From Nonomuraea pusilla (lineage in GTDB: Bacteria; Actinomycetota; Actinomycetes; Streptosporangiales; Streptosporangiaceae), in assembly GCF_900109355.1 (NCBI RefSeq), contig NZ_FOBF01000005.1, positions 124,001 through 188,000 on the forward strand: a DNA stretch of 64,000 nt. Reading direction: 5' to 3'. Positions 23,766 to 32,131 of this stretch are shown in pieces. The notes under the pieces were generated by a model. That model saw nothing but the letters and a program-made list of their open reading frames with translations, ran no database searches and was not told where the DNA came from. Numbering within the stretch: the stretch's first letter is position 1; every line of letters starts with the position of its first letter. The position numbers and the translations under genes were made by a program.

Positions 23766-25169
23766 TCACCACCGGCGCGGACGGCGTCGAAGGGTGGCGG
23801 CGAGCGTGGCGACGAGGGCGGAGCCGGCCAGGGCGACGGCGAAGACGACCGTGGAACGCCAGGGCCAGCCGGTCTCGGAGAGACGTAGCTGTCCGATGGG
23901 GTATTCGGAGAATTTCGCGGTGATCCGGGCGGTCACGTCGCCCGCGTGGGCCGCGAGGTCGCGGAGCATCGGGTCGAAACCGAACTCGTCGTCGCGCCGT
24001 CCGCCACCGGGCCGCTCCGGGGTGAGACCCCGTCCGGACGCCCAGCTCACGAGGGCGGGCGTCACGGTGCCGCGCGCCCCCGGAACCACGAACCGGTCCA
24101 GGGGCGGCACCGCCGCGTCCGCAGGCTCGGTGAGCAGGACGACGCCGTGCCGTGTGGTGACCGTTCCGGTGGCGCTGATCGGGATCGCGCGTGAGCTGAA
24201 CGAGACGCCGGAGTGGACCTCGAACGCGGCGGCGGCGTCGATCTCTCCCACTCCTTCCTCCAGTCCGACGCCGATCGTGGGGCGCAGCCAGGGGAACGCC
24301 GCGTTCAGCGCGTACGGCAGGTCGGACAGCGCGAGGTGGTTCGGGGTGATCGCGGTGGGGCCGTTCAGGCTCCAGCCGGGATAGTGGAGGGCGTCACCGA
24401 TCCGCCGGGCCTCGTCCGCGCCCGCGAGCCGCTCGACCAGGCGGAGCGCGCCGACGGTGCCGGAGGTGATGCCTGCCGTGGTGGTGATGGTGCCGTCCTC
24501 CACGTAGCGTTCGCCGCTCCGCCAGCGCACCGCGGGGTGGCTGCGCCGCAGGGAGCCGATGTTGGCCCAGAACGAGGTGGCCTGGCGGCCGTCGAGCACG
24601 CCGGTCGCGGCGAGGAGTTCCGAGCCCGCGCAGACGCCCAGCAGGCGGGAGCCGTGCCGCGACCGTGCGGCGATCCACTGGCGCAGCGGCTCCTCCGCCG
24701 TGCCGGTGGGATCGACGACGGCGGGCACCACCACCACGTCCGGTTCGGGAACGGCGCCGGTTGCGACCTCGTCCAGGGTGTGGTCGGGCAGCAGGTGTAC
24801 GCCGCCGGAGAGCGGGGACGGGGTTCGCCGGGCCGCCACGGTGTAGACGGCGAACCGTTCCGATCGGGCGAACACCTCGTAGGGGGCGAGAACGTCGGCT
24901 GAGACCGAGCCGGCGTTGCTGACCACGACCGCGACGGTGATGCGTCCGCCGGGTAGCGCCTTGGGCGCCGGCAGGCCTTCGACGGGCGGGCGCCGGCCGT
25001 ACTCGGGGTAGCTCTGGCTCATCGTGGTGGCGACCCCGGCGGCGCAGATCCCGCCCAGGCAGGCGAGGAACACGGCGGCGCCCAGCAGTATGCGCCCGAT
25101 CCGGCGCGCGACGGGCCTCTTCTGACGTCCGCTCGAGCGCGCGGCTGGACGGCTTCGGACAGGGGACAC
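23766..25169 (-). CDS. DJ-1/PfpI-domain membrane protein
   Basis: 467 residues from GTG 25169. An N-terminal helix (GRILLGAAVFLACLGGICAA) and a C-terminal helix (STVVFAVALAGSALVATLAA) flank an external DJ-1/PfpI domain. That domain shows ADVLAPYEVFARSERFAVYT and the nucleophile elbow GVCAGSELLAATGVLDG, then ATSFWANIGSLRR. It looks like the amidotransferase half of a GlxA regulator moved to the membrane, without the AraC DNA-binding part. The next gene upstream on the same strand is a full GlxA-type regulator, suggesting duplication and divergence. Ligand and activity unknown. Confidence 0.8.
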   Translation of the reverse strand: MSPVRSRPAARSSGRQKRPVARRIGRILLGAAVFLACLGGICAAGVATTMSQSYPEYGRRPPVEGLPAPKALPGGRITVAVVVSNAGSVSADVLAPYEVFARSERFAVYTVAARRTPSPLSGGVHLLPDHTLDEVATGAVPEPDVVVVPAVVDPTGTAEEPLRQWIAARSRHGSRLLGVCAGSELLAATGVLDGRQATSFWANIGSLRRSHPAVRWRSGERYVEDGTITTTAGITSGTVGALRLVERLAGADEARRIGDALHYPGWSLNGPTAITPNHLALSDLPYALNAAFPWLRPTIGVGLEEGVGEIDAAAAFEVHSGVSFSSRAIPISATGTVTTRHGVVLLTEPADAAVPPLDRFVVPGARGTVTPALVSWASGRGLTPERPGGGRRDDEFGFDPMLRDLAAHAGDVTARITAKFSEYPIGQLRLSETGWPWRSTVVFAVALAGSALVATLAATLRRRPRRW

Positions 25170-25277
25170 GGGAGATCTCTTCTCTGTACGGCCACGAGGG
25201 CATGGCGAATCCACGGCAGCGCCACATGGGCGTCCGAGAACGGTCAGGGCGAGGGGAATCCGGGGGAGGCGCGTCGC

Positions 25278-26249
25278 TCAGCGCATGTGCTTGCGCGCCT
25301 GCGACGGTGGCATCCCGTACCGGGCGGAGAACAGGCGGCGGAAGTGGCGGACGTCGCGGAAGCCGCAGCGGCCCGCCACCGCGTCAACGCCGAGGTCGGT
25401 GTCGGCCAGCAGCCTCGACGCGCGTTCCAGGCGCAGCTGCTGCTGGTACTCAAGGGGGCTGACGCCGATCGCCGCGGCGAACGCCCGGCTCAGGCCGCGC
25501 GGGGACAGGTGGGCCACGGCGGCCAGCTCGGCGAGGGTGTGCGGGGTGTCGAGGTGCTGGGCGAGATGGTCCTGCACCCGATGGACGGCCGGATGCAGGT
25601 GCGAACGGTGCTGGAGGAAGGGACTGATCTGGGACGCTGACCCGTTCCTTCGCAGGTAGACCACGAGTTCCCTGGCGACCGCGGCGGCGAGCGCGGGGCC
25701 GTGATCGCGTTCCACCAGTGACAGCGCCAGATCGATGCCGGACGAGATGCCGGCGCTGGTGCTCACCGGGCCGTCGTGGACGTACAGGACGCCGTCCTGG
25801 ACCCGGGCCGCCGGGTACCTGCGCCGCATCGCCTCGACGAGCGACCAGTGGGTGGTGCAGCGGCGTCCGTCCAGCAGCCCGGCCTCGCCCAGCGCCGCCG
25901 CGCCGGTGCACACCGACGCGATCCGGGCGCCGCGGCGGTGCGTCGTGCGCAGCCACCGCGTCACCGCGTCGGGAACCGGCGACTCGCCCGGCCGGAGGTC
26001 CTTCAGCCGGGGTCCCGGCACCAGCACCAGGTCACCGGGTTCCGCGGACGGCAGGCGGGCGAATCCGGCCAGCCGCAGTCCCTGTGCCGACACCGCCTCG
26101 TCGGCGTCGGACACGTACTCCAGCCGGTAGCGGGCACCCAGGTGCGCCGCGGCGTCGAAGACCTGCACCGGACCGCTCAGGTCCAGCAGGTTCACGTCCG
26201 GAAGGACCAGCACCAGGACCCGGCCCGTGCTCGCCGATGGCTCACTCAC
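25278..26249 (-). CDS. GlxA-family transcriptional regulator (DJ-1 + AraC)
   Basis: 323 residues from GTG 26249 (GTG 26258 also fits). The N-terminal DJ-1/PfpI-like domain has LVLPDVNLLDLSGPVQVFDA and the elbow SVCTGAAALGEAGLLDG. The C-terminal AraC domain has two HTHs: TLAELAAVAHLSPRGLSRAF and GVDAVAGRCGFRDVRHFRRL, ending MPPSQARKHMR. Such proteins usually activate neighbouring catabolic or stress genes. The membrane DJ-1 gene and the hydrolase lie downstream on the same strand and are candidate targets. Confidence 0.92.
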   Translation of the reverse strand: MSEPSASTGRVLVLVLPDVNLLDLSGPVQVFDAAAHLGARYRLEYVSDADEAVSAQGLRLAGFARLPSAEPGDLVLVPGPRLKDLRPGESPVPDAVTRWLRTTHRRGARIASVCTGAAALGEAGLLDGRRCTTHWSLVEAMRRRYPAARVQDGVLYVHDGPVSTSAGISSGIDLALSLVERDHGPALAAAVARELVVYLRRNGSASQISPFLQHRSHLHPAVHRVQDHLAQHLDTPHTLAELAAVAHLSPRGLSRAFAAAIGVSPLEYQQQLRLERASRLLADTDLGVDAVAGRCGFRDVRHFRRLFSARYGMPPSQARKHMR

Positions 26250-26338
26250 GGCTCTCACGCTACGGGGTCCGCACCGCGCTCCGGGAGGGCGGTGCGGACC
26301 GCGTACCGGACGGATCAGGCACTCGCCGCGGGGCCCGC

Positions 26339-27973
26339 TCAGGCCACGAGGCAGTCCTCGTCCAGTTCGGTGAGGCGGACGGTGCACAGGCCGCCGCGTT
26401 CCACCTTGACGTCCGTCACCTTGAGCTGGGTGCCGGGGGCGAGGATGAACTCCTCCTCGCCGGTGAACGCGGAGAAGCGGCGGATCCCGACGGCGCGTAC
26501 CGGGTGCACCTCGAACAGGGTGCGCTTGCCGCGGCGGCCGAGGAACGCCTGCGCGACGCCGAGCTCCGACGTGCACGAGGACACGCCCCACCAGGTGACG
26601 GTCCGCCCGAGCGGGTACTGCCCCCGCAGGTCCAGGGAGACGCCGCGCCACAGCGGTTCCTTCCGCACCGGCAGGCGTGAGACGGCGGAGAGCAGCAGCC
26701 GCAGGTACGCCAGGTACGGCACGATCTGGGCGCGGTCGGGGTGGCGGAGGGTCGCGTTGATCTGCCGATAGAAGGCCGACTCGCAGGTGTAGAGGTGCAG
26801 GGCGGCGATCTCGTCGGCGGTGAGGCCGCCGGGCGCGGCGCCGGCCTGCTTCTCGGCGAACCGCAGCGACTTGTCCACATGCCAGGCGAGGCTGGGCAGC
26901 AGCGCGGCGACGGGGGCGACGGCCTCCTGGAAGCTCATGAGCGGCGTGCCCATGACCCCGGTGATCGCCGGGAGGACGAGGCCCTCGTTCTTGACCTCGG
27001 CGAGGCGTTCGAGGTAGAGCTGGTGGAGCTCCATGGTGGAGGCGATGAACGCCCCCATACGGTCGGCCGTGCCGGGGTCGGCGCCGCCGTCCTTCGCGGT
27101 GAGGGTGTTCCAGCCCTTGGCGGGCAGCCAGTCGATCTCGTCGGCGCCCAGCGCCGCCAGCGCGGCGTTCACCTGGGCGAAGTGGTCGCCGTCGCAGAAG
27201 AGGTCGCCCTGTGCGGCCGGGTTGGCGTGGTCGATGTGGCGGACCTCCACCTCGGGGTACTTCTTCTGCAGCCGCAGGACGACCTGCTTCAGGCTGCGGG
27301 CGTGCACCCCCCACCAGGCGAACACGACGCCGCGGTCCTCGTCGTCGGGGGCGTCCCGCTTGGCCTTCAGGATCTCCTCGACGACCTTCTCGATGACGGG
27401 CCGCCAGAACGCGGTGTGCTGGTCGGTGCCCATCGCGCCGTCGGCGCTGGCGGTGAGGGCGGCGTTCAGCAGCAGGACGCCCTGCGTGAGCATCGCCTGG
27501 AACCATTCGGGCGGCTGCACGGTGTCGTGCTGCTTGAGCAGCGCGCGGATGTCGGCGATGGGCGTCTTCTTCGGGATGCCGTGCTTCCACATGGCCGCCG
27601 CCTTGATGATGCAGCGGATGGAGACGACCCTGCCGAACTGGCTGTCGGCCCAGTCGTGGAAGGTGTTGTCGAACATGGCGATGCCGGTGGCGCTCTCGGC
27701 CCGCGGGTACGGGTTCTGGCCGAAGACGATGACCTTCCACTTGTGCGGGGGGTTGGGCTTGAGCGCCTGGAAGGTCAGTTCGCGGACGGGCACGACGTCC
27801 GGGCCGCGGCCGGGGCCGATGAACGTTGCCGCGGCGGGTCGCGCCTCGATGACCGGTCGGAGGAGCGGCAGCCAGGGCTCGCCGCCGCCCTTGAAGAGTT
27901 CGGCGAGGGCGAGCGGGTCGTGCGGCTCCTGGGGGCCGGACGGGGAGGGGGCGGGGGTGTCGGTGTCGCGCAT
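26339..27973 (-). CDS. Uracil-DNA-glycosylase-fold / ADP-ribosyltransferase fusion
   Basis: 544 residues from ATG 27973 (aggag 7 nt upstream). Residues ~75-270 follow family-1 UDG: GQNPYP (85-90, aligning with GQDPYH), GVLLLNAALTA, VVFAWWGVHA, HANPAA (HPSPLS position) and HFAQVNAALAALGADEIDW. The water-activating Asp is Asn, as in MUG/SMUG1 enzymes. Residues ~390-535 form an R-S-ExE ART: LWRGVS (Arg443), WWGVSSCTS (465-469), GEEEFILAPGTQLKV (506-508), typical of arginine-specific mono-ADP-ribosyltransferases. No signal peptide, so it acts inside the cell. Divergent from a macro-domain gene. A DNA-directed or DNA-triggered ADP-ribosylation role is inference. Confidence 0.85.
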   Translation of the reverse strand: MRDTDTPAPSPSGPQEPHDPLALAELFKGGGEPWLPLLRPVIEARPAAATFIGPGRGPDVVPVRELTFQALKPNPPHKWKVIVFGQNPYPRAESATGIAMFDNTFHDWADSQFGRVVSIRCIIKAAAMWKHGIPKKTPIADIRALLKQHDTVQPPEWFQAMLTQGVLLLNAALTASADGAMGTDQHTAFWRPVIEKVVEEILKAKRDAPDDEDRGVVFAWWGVHARSLKQVVLRLQKKYPEVEVRHIDHANPAAQGDLFCDGDHFAQVNAALAALGADEIDWLPAKGWNTLTAKDGGADPGTADRMGAFIASTMELHQLYLERLAEVKNEGLVLPAITGVMGTPLMSFQEAVAPVAALLPSLAWHVDKSLRFAEKQAGAAPGGLTADEIAALHLYTCESAFYRQINATLRHPDRAQIVPYLAYLRLLLSAVSRLPVRKEPLWRGVSLDLRGQYPLGRTVTWWGVSSCTSELGVAQAFLGRRGKRTLFEVHPVRAVGIRRFSAFTGEEEFILAPGTQLKVTDVKVERGGLCTVRLTELDEDCLVA

Positions 27974-28110
27974 CGGGGGCTCCTGGTGCGGGTGCCGTGC
28001 CGGAAACGGCGGGATGATCAAGGTGGAGGCATTGTGCCGTGCGGCTCCGACAGACGCGATCCCGCGGAGATCATGATGAGAGGTCGGATTTGTCGGTGGG
28101 GGGCGCTACT

Positions 28111-28163
28111 TTCGGCGGCGTCGAGACCTTCGGCGGCTTCGAGCTTTCCGCGGCGTCGAGAAC
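28111..28163. repeat. Three 18-bp repeats in the ART-macro divergent region
   Basis: ttcggcggcgtcgagacc, ttcggcggcttcgagctt and tccgcggcgtcgagaa follow one another with an 18-bp period, 25-75 bp upstream of the macro gene start. Iterated sites in a divergent promoter suggest binding of a regulator, but in-frame coding-type repeats cannot be excluded. Confidence 0.5.
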
Positions 28164-28187
28164 GCCCTTACACCTTCGGAGTGACCC

Positions 28188-28856
28188 ATGACCGTTGACG
28201 GCGTGCAGCCGCAGCTCAAGGTAGTGCTGGCCGACATCAACGCTGAGGTGGTGCAGTCGTGGCGGGCCGCGTTCGCGGACCACCCCGAGATCGAGATCCG
28301 CCAGGGGTCGATCGTCGACGAGCGGGTCGACGCCTGGGTCAGCCCCACGAACGCGCGGGGCCGCATGGACGGCGGCGTCGACGCCGTCATCAAGCGCCAC
28401 CTCGGGGCCGGCATCCAGCTGCGCGTCCAGCGGGCCATCCGCGAGGGGTTCGGCGGCACGCTGCCGGTGGGCAGCGCCGTCTGCGTACGCTCCGGAGCGG
28501 TCAACCCGACGTTCCTGATCTCGACGCCGACCATGGTGCACTCGGCGGAGAACGTCAGCGCGACGCTGAACGTGGCCTTCGCGTGCGCCGCCGCGTTCCA
28601 GGCCATCCACATGCAGAACGAGGCGGAGCCCGGCAGCATCACGTCGGTGGCGCTGGTCGGCATGGGCGCGGCGACGGGCCGCGTGCCGGCGCGGGTGTGC
28701 GCCAACCTCATGTGGAGCGGCTACACCCTGTTCAAGGAGCACCGCTTCAGCGACTACGACGCCCTGCGCAAGACGATCGCCGCGCAGCTCGACGACCTTG
28801 AGAGCAGCCCGGAGGAGCAGCGGGTCCGCATCAAGCCGCCCGCCCCCCGCGCCTGA
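28188..28856 (+). CDS. Macro-domain protein
   Basis: 222 residues from ATG 28188 (cggag upstream). The ADP-ribose-binding signature is clear: VDAWVSPTNARGRMDGGVDA (Asp/Asn and the glycine loop), followed by the phosphate loop region VALVGMGAATGRVPA. The MDGGVD loop differs from the DarG-type loop. Macro domains bind or hydrolyse ADP-ribose on proteins or nucleic acids. Divergent from the UDG-ART gene 215 bp away, so it is the natural eraser or reader for that enzyme. asnB follows after 70 bp on the same strand and may be co-transcribed. Confidence 0.87.
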   Translation: MTVDGVQPQLKVVLADINAEVVQSWRAAFADHPEIEIRQGSIVDERVDAWVSPTNARGRMDGGVDAVIKRHLGAGIQLRVQRAIREGFGGTLPVGSAVCVRSGAVNPTFLISTPTMVHSAENVSATLNVAFACAAAFQAIHMQNEAEPGSITSVALVGMGAATGRVPARVCANLMWSGYTLFKEHRFSDYDALRKTIAAQLDDLESSPEEQRVRIKPPAPRA

Positions 28857-28926
28857 CCGGCGGCTGTCCGGCCCGGCCGCTCCTGGGTAGGGGACAACCG
28901 CACGTCGAGGGAACGCGGGGGGCGGC

Positions 28927-30777
28927 ATGTGCGGGATCTGCGGCTGGGTGGACTTCGAGCGCGACCTCCGGGGGGAGGAGGAGACCGCGCGGGTCATGAC
29001 CGAGACCATGGCGTGCCGCGGCCCCGACGACGAGGGGCTGTGGCTGTCGCCGCACGCCGCCATCGGCCACCGCCGGCTGTCCGTCATCGACCTGCAGGGC
29101 GGCCGGCAGCCGATGACGGCCGGGGAGGACGGCCGCCCGCCGGTGGTGCTCACTTACAGCGGAGAGGTGTACGACTTCGTCGAGGTGCGCCAGGAGCTGG
29201 CCGCCCGCGGCCACCGGTTCCGCACCCGCAGCGACACCGAGGTGGTGCTGCGGTCGTACCTGGAATGGGGCGAGGACGCGGTCACCCGCCTGAACGGCAT
29301 GTTCGCCTTCGCCGTCTGGGACTCCGGACGCGAGGAACTGCTCCTCGTCCGCGACCGGATGGGCGTCAAGCCGCTCTACTACTACCCGACACCGCACGGC
29401 GTCCTGTTCGGCTCCGAGCCGAAGGCGATCCTGGCGAACCCGCTCGCCGAGCGCGCGATCGGCCTCGACGGGCTGCGCGAGCTGCTCGCGTTCGTCAAGA
29501 CGCCCGAGCACGGCGTCTTCACCGGCATGTACGAGGTGCGTCCCGGCCAGATGGTCAGGGTGAGCCGCGAGGGCGTCCGCAAGAGGCGCTACTGGCGGCT
29601 GGAGTCCCACGAGCACGCCGACAGCCTGACGGACACGGTCAAGACGGTGCGGGGCCTGCTGGAGGACATCACCGCCCGCCAGCTCGTCAGCGACGTGCCG
29701 CTGTGCACGCTGCTGTCCGGCGGCCTCGACTCCAGCGCGATCACCGCTCTGGCCGCCAGGGAGCTGAAGGAGCAGGGGCTCGGCACGGTGCGCTCGTTCG
29801 CGGTGGACTTCGCCGGGTACGCCGAGCACTTCACCCCCGACCTCGACCGTCCGACGCCGGACGCGCCGTACGTGCACGACCTGGCCCGTCACGTCGGCAC
29901 CGAGCACGCCGACATCGTGCTCGACTCCGCCGACCTGCTGGACCCGTCGGTCCGGGCCGCGGTGCTGCGCGCCCGCGACCTGCCGACGGGGATCGGCGAC
30001 ATGGACAGCTCGCTGTACCTGCTGTTCAGGGCGATCCGCGGGCACTCCACGGTGGCGCTGTCGGGAGAGTCGGCCGACGAGGTCTTCGGCGGCTACCGCT
30101 GGTTCCACGACCCGGAGGCGGTGGAGGCCGAGACGTTCCCCTGGCTCGCCGGCCGGAGCCTCACCGGTCACACCACGATAGAGGGGCTCCTGCACGACGA
30201 CGTCGTGGACCTGCTCGACCTTCCCGGCTACCGCGCCGACAGCTACCGCCGGGCCCTCGACGAGGTGCCGCGGCTGCCCGGCGAGATCGGGCACGAGCGG
30301 CGCATGCGGGAGATCTGCTACCTCAACCTGACCCGGTTCGTGCAGATCCTGCTCGACCGCAAGGACCGGATGAGCATGGCGAACGGGCTGGAGGTCCGGG
30401 TGCCGTTCTGCGACCACCGGCTGGTCGAGTACGTGTTCAACACGCCGTGGCGGATGAAGACGTTCGACGGGAGGGAGAAGAGCCTGCTGCGTGCCGCCGT
30501 CGCCGACCTGCTACCCGAGTCGGTCCTGACGCGGGTGAAGAGCCCGTACCCCAGCACCCAGGACCCCGCCTACGGGCGGGCGCTGCGGGCCGAGGCGCGC
30601 GAGCGGGTCGACGGCGACGAGCCGCCCTGCCCGCGGCTGTTCGACCGGGCCAAGGTGCGTGCGGTGCTCGACCGCGCCGGCGGCGACACGGAGCCGACGG
30701 CCGCGCGCGGCGCGCTGGAGCGGCTGCTGCACCTGGACGCCTGGCTGCGGGAGTACCGGGTCCGGCTCGACCTCTGA
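28927..30777 (+). CDS. asnB: Asparagine synthase (glutamine-hydrolysing)
   Basis: 616 residues from ATG 28927. The N-terminal class II glutaminase starts MCGICGWVDF with nucleophile Cys2 and has ACRGPDDEG, IGHRRLSVIDLQGGRQPM and YNG-equivalent YSGEVYDF. The synthase domain has LLSGGLDSSAITALA (PP-loop SGGxDS) and SGESADEVFGGYRWF. It makes Asn from Asp, Gln and ATP in the cytoplasm. Length and motif order match the standard AsnB enzyme. No peptide-precursor gene is adjacent, so a lasso-peptide or other RiPP role is not supported. Confidence 0.93.
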   Translation: MCGICGWVDFERDLRGEEETARVMTETMACRGPDDEGLWLSPHAAIGHRRLSVIDLQGGRQPMTAGEDGRPPVVLTYSGEVYDFVEVRQELAARGHRFRTRSDTEVVLRSYLEWGEDAVTRLNGMFAFAVWDSGREELLLVRDRMGVKPLYYYPTPHGVLFGSEPKAILANPLAERAIGLDGLRELLAFVKTPEHGVFTGMYEVRPGQMVRVSREGVRKRRYWRLESHEHADSLTDTVKTVRGLLEDITARQLVSDVPLCTLLSGGLDSSAITALAARELKEQGLGTVRSFAVDFAGYAEHFTPDLDRPTPDAPYVHDLARHVGTEHADIVLDSADLLDPSVRAAVLRARDLPTGIGDMDSSLYLLFRAIRGHSTVALSGESADEVFGGYRWFHDPEAVEAETFPWLAGRSLTGHTTIEGLLHDDVVDLLDLPGYRADSYRRALDEVPRLPGEIGHERRMREICYLNLTRFVQILLDRKDRMSMANGLEVRVPFCDHRLVEYVFNTPWRMKTFDGREKSLLRAAVADLLPESVLTRVKSPYPSTQDPAYGRALRAEARERVDGDEPPCPRLFDRAKVRAVLDRAGGDTEPTAARGALERLLHLDAWLREYRVRLDL

Positions 30778-30799
30778 CCGTCCCCGGCGGGGCCGCGCG

Positions 30800-31396
30800 T
30801 CACCGGGCGCGCCCGGCCTGCCTCTTCCTGAGCAGCCGGGTCGCCCAGAGGAGCAGGAGCGCGAGCACGACCGCCGCGGGCCCGGCGATCGACAGGTGGG
30901 AGGTGAACTGCTGCACGATCTCCGGCGCGACGTGGTAGCTGAGCGTGACCAGCGTGGCCGCCCAGGCGCAGGCCGTGGGCAGGCTGGCGGTGGCGAACGT
31001 CCGGTACGGCATCCCCGCCCAGCCCGCCAGCCTGGGGGTGAGCGTCCGCGCGCTGCCGAACCACTGACCGGCGACCACCGTCCTGCTGCCGTGCCTGCCG
31101 AGCAGGTCGCGCGTCCGGTCCCAGCGTCCGGGGGCGAACCGGTGGAACGAGTCGGCGCCTTCCCGGCGGCGTCCCCACAGGTAGGACAGGTGGGTGCCGG
31201 TCACGGCCGCGGACGCCGCCACCCCGACCGCCCCGCCCAGCGGCACCACGCCGAGGTGGGCGAAGTAGCCGAGCGCGACGAGCACGCTGGTGCCGGGCAG
31301 GGCGACGCCGATCAGCAGACCCGACTCGGCGGTCAGCAGCAGCCACGCGGCGGCCAGCAGCAGTGGCGGCGACAGCTGGCCGAGCAGCTCAGACAC
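30800..31396 (-). CDS. DedA/SNARE-associated family membrane protein
   Basis: 198 residues with about five membrane segments. DedA features include the early acidic residue in LLLTAESGLLIGVALPGTSV and the re-entrant block GQWFGSARTLTPRLAGWAGM (the FxRxxxPxxxGxxxM-type motif, with S at the first Arg region). Family members act in membrane homeostasis and as undecaprenyl-phosphate or PE flippases. The start overlaps the methyltransferase stop by 8 nt, so both genes are one unit. Confidence 0.85.
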   Translation of the reverse strand: MSELLGQLSPPLLLAAAWLLLTAESGLLIGVALPGTSVLVALGYFAHLGVVPLGGAVGVAASAAVTGTHLSYLWGRRREGADSFHRFAPGRWDRTRDLLGRHGSRTVVAGQWFGSARTLTPRLAGWAGMPYRTFATASLPTACAWAATLVTLSYHVAPEIVQQFTSHLSIAGPAAVVLALLLLWATRLLRKRQAGRAR

Positions 31397-32006
31397 CGCG
31401 GACCGGCCGCCGGCACACGTACGTCATCGCCGGGGGCAGGTTCCGCCAGACGGGGCCGGTCGTCAGCACCTCGTCGAAGACCGAGCGCAGCCGCCGCCGC
31501 AGGGACCTCGCCCCGGCGAGCGGCACCGCGTACAGGTAGGTCACGGTCGTGAACGCACCCGCGGGGGCGAGCGCGCGGCCGATCTCGCCGAGGATCCGGT
31601 CCTGGACCTCGCCGGGGAACAGCGTCCACGGCAGCGTGCTGACGACCGCGTCCACCCGGTCCACGCCCGCGCGGGCGAGGAGCGCGCCGAGGTCGGCGGC
31701 GTCGCCCTGGATCGTCTCCATCCACGGCTTGGTACGCCGCAGGTGCGCGGCGAGGTCCGGGTCGATCTCGACGGCGAGGTGCCGCGCGCCGGGGGAGAGC
31801 CGCCTCCTGATGACCTCGCTGATCGATCCGGTTCCGGGGCCGAGCTCGACCACCACCGGGGTTCCGCTGGTGGGCACCACGGCGGTCAGGGCTCGGGCCA
31901 GTGCGGGGGAGCTCGGCACGATCGCGCCCACGACACTCTGCCTGCGCAGCGCGACCGACATGAACGCCCGCAGGTCCGGGGCCGGTGCTGTCTTCATGGT
32001 TCCCAT
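31389..32006 (-). CDS. SAM-dependent methyltransferase, phospholipid N-methyltransferase-like
   Basis: 205 residues from ATG 32006. It has a class I Rossmann fold with motif I VVVELGPGTGSISEVIRRRL, acidic end of strand 2 LAVEIDP, and QGDAADLG, then STLPWTLFPGE. The motif arrangement is that of KsgA-like small methyltransferases annotated as phospholipid N-methyltransferase (PmtA type). Coupled to a DedA membrane protein, a lipid substrate is plausible. A promoter should lie in the gap shared with the divergent histidine kinase. Confidence 0.82.
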   Translation of the reverse strand: MGTMKTAPAPDLRAFMSVALRRQSVVGAIVPSSPALARALTAVVPTSGTPVVVELGPGTGSISEVIRRRLSPGARHLAVEIDPDLAAHLRRTKPWMETIQGDAADLGALLARAGVDRVDAVVSTLPWTLFPGEVQDRILGEIGRALAPAGAFTTVTYLYAVPLAGARSLRRRLRSVFDEVLTTGPVWRNLPPAMTYVCRRPVRGV

Positions 32007-32131
32007 GAGACCGCCGGACGGGGGCCGGGCGCAGGACGCCTGAACCTAGTCCTCGGGGTATGCCCAGGCATACCCCGGGAGTGGGCCCAGGCCGCTGGGA
32101 GGCGGCGGGGCCGGGGCCGTAGTGTCGGGGG

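Noticed and set aside
26339-28856. Annotation of the locus as DarT/DarG
   Set aside because: The ART domain is of the R-S-ExE type, not DarT, and the macro loop is MDGGVD, not DarG-like; gene order is divergent.
28927-30777. AsnB as part of a lasso-peptide or other RiPP cluster
   Set aside because: No precursor, protease or PqqD-like gene is adjacent; it looks like a stand-alone asparagine synthase.
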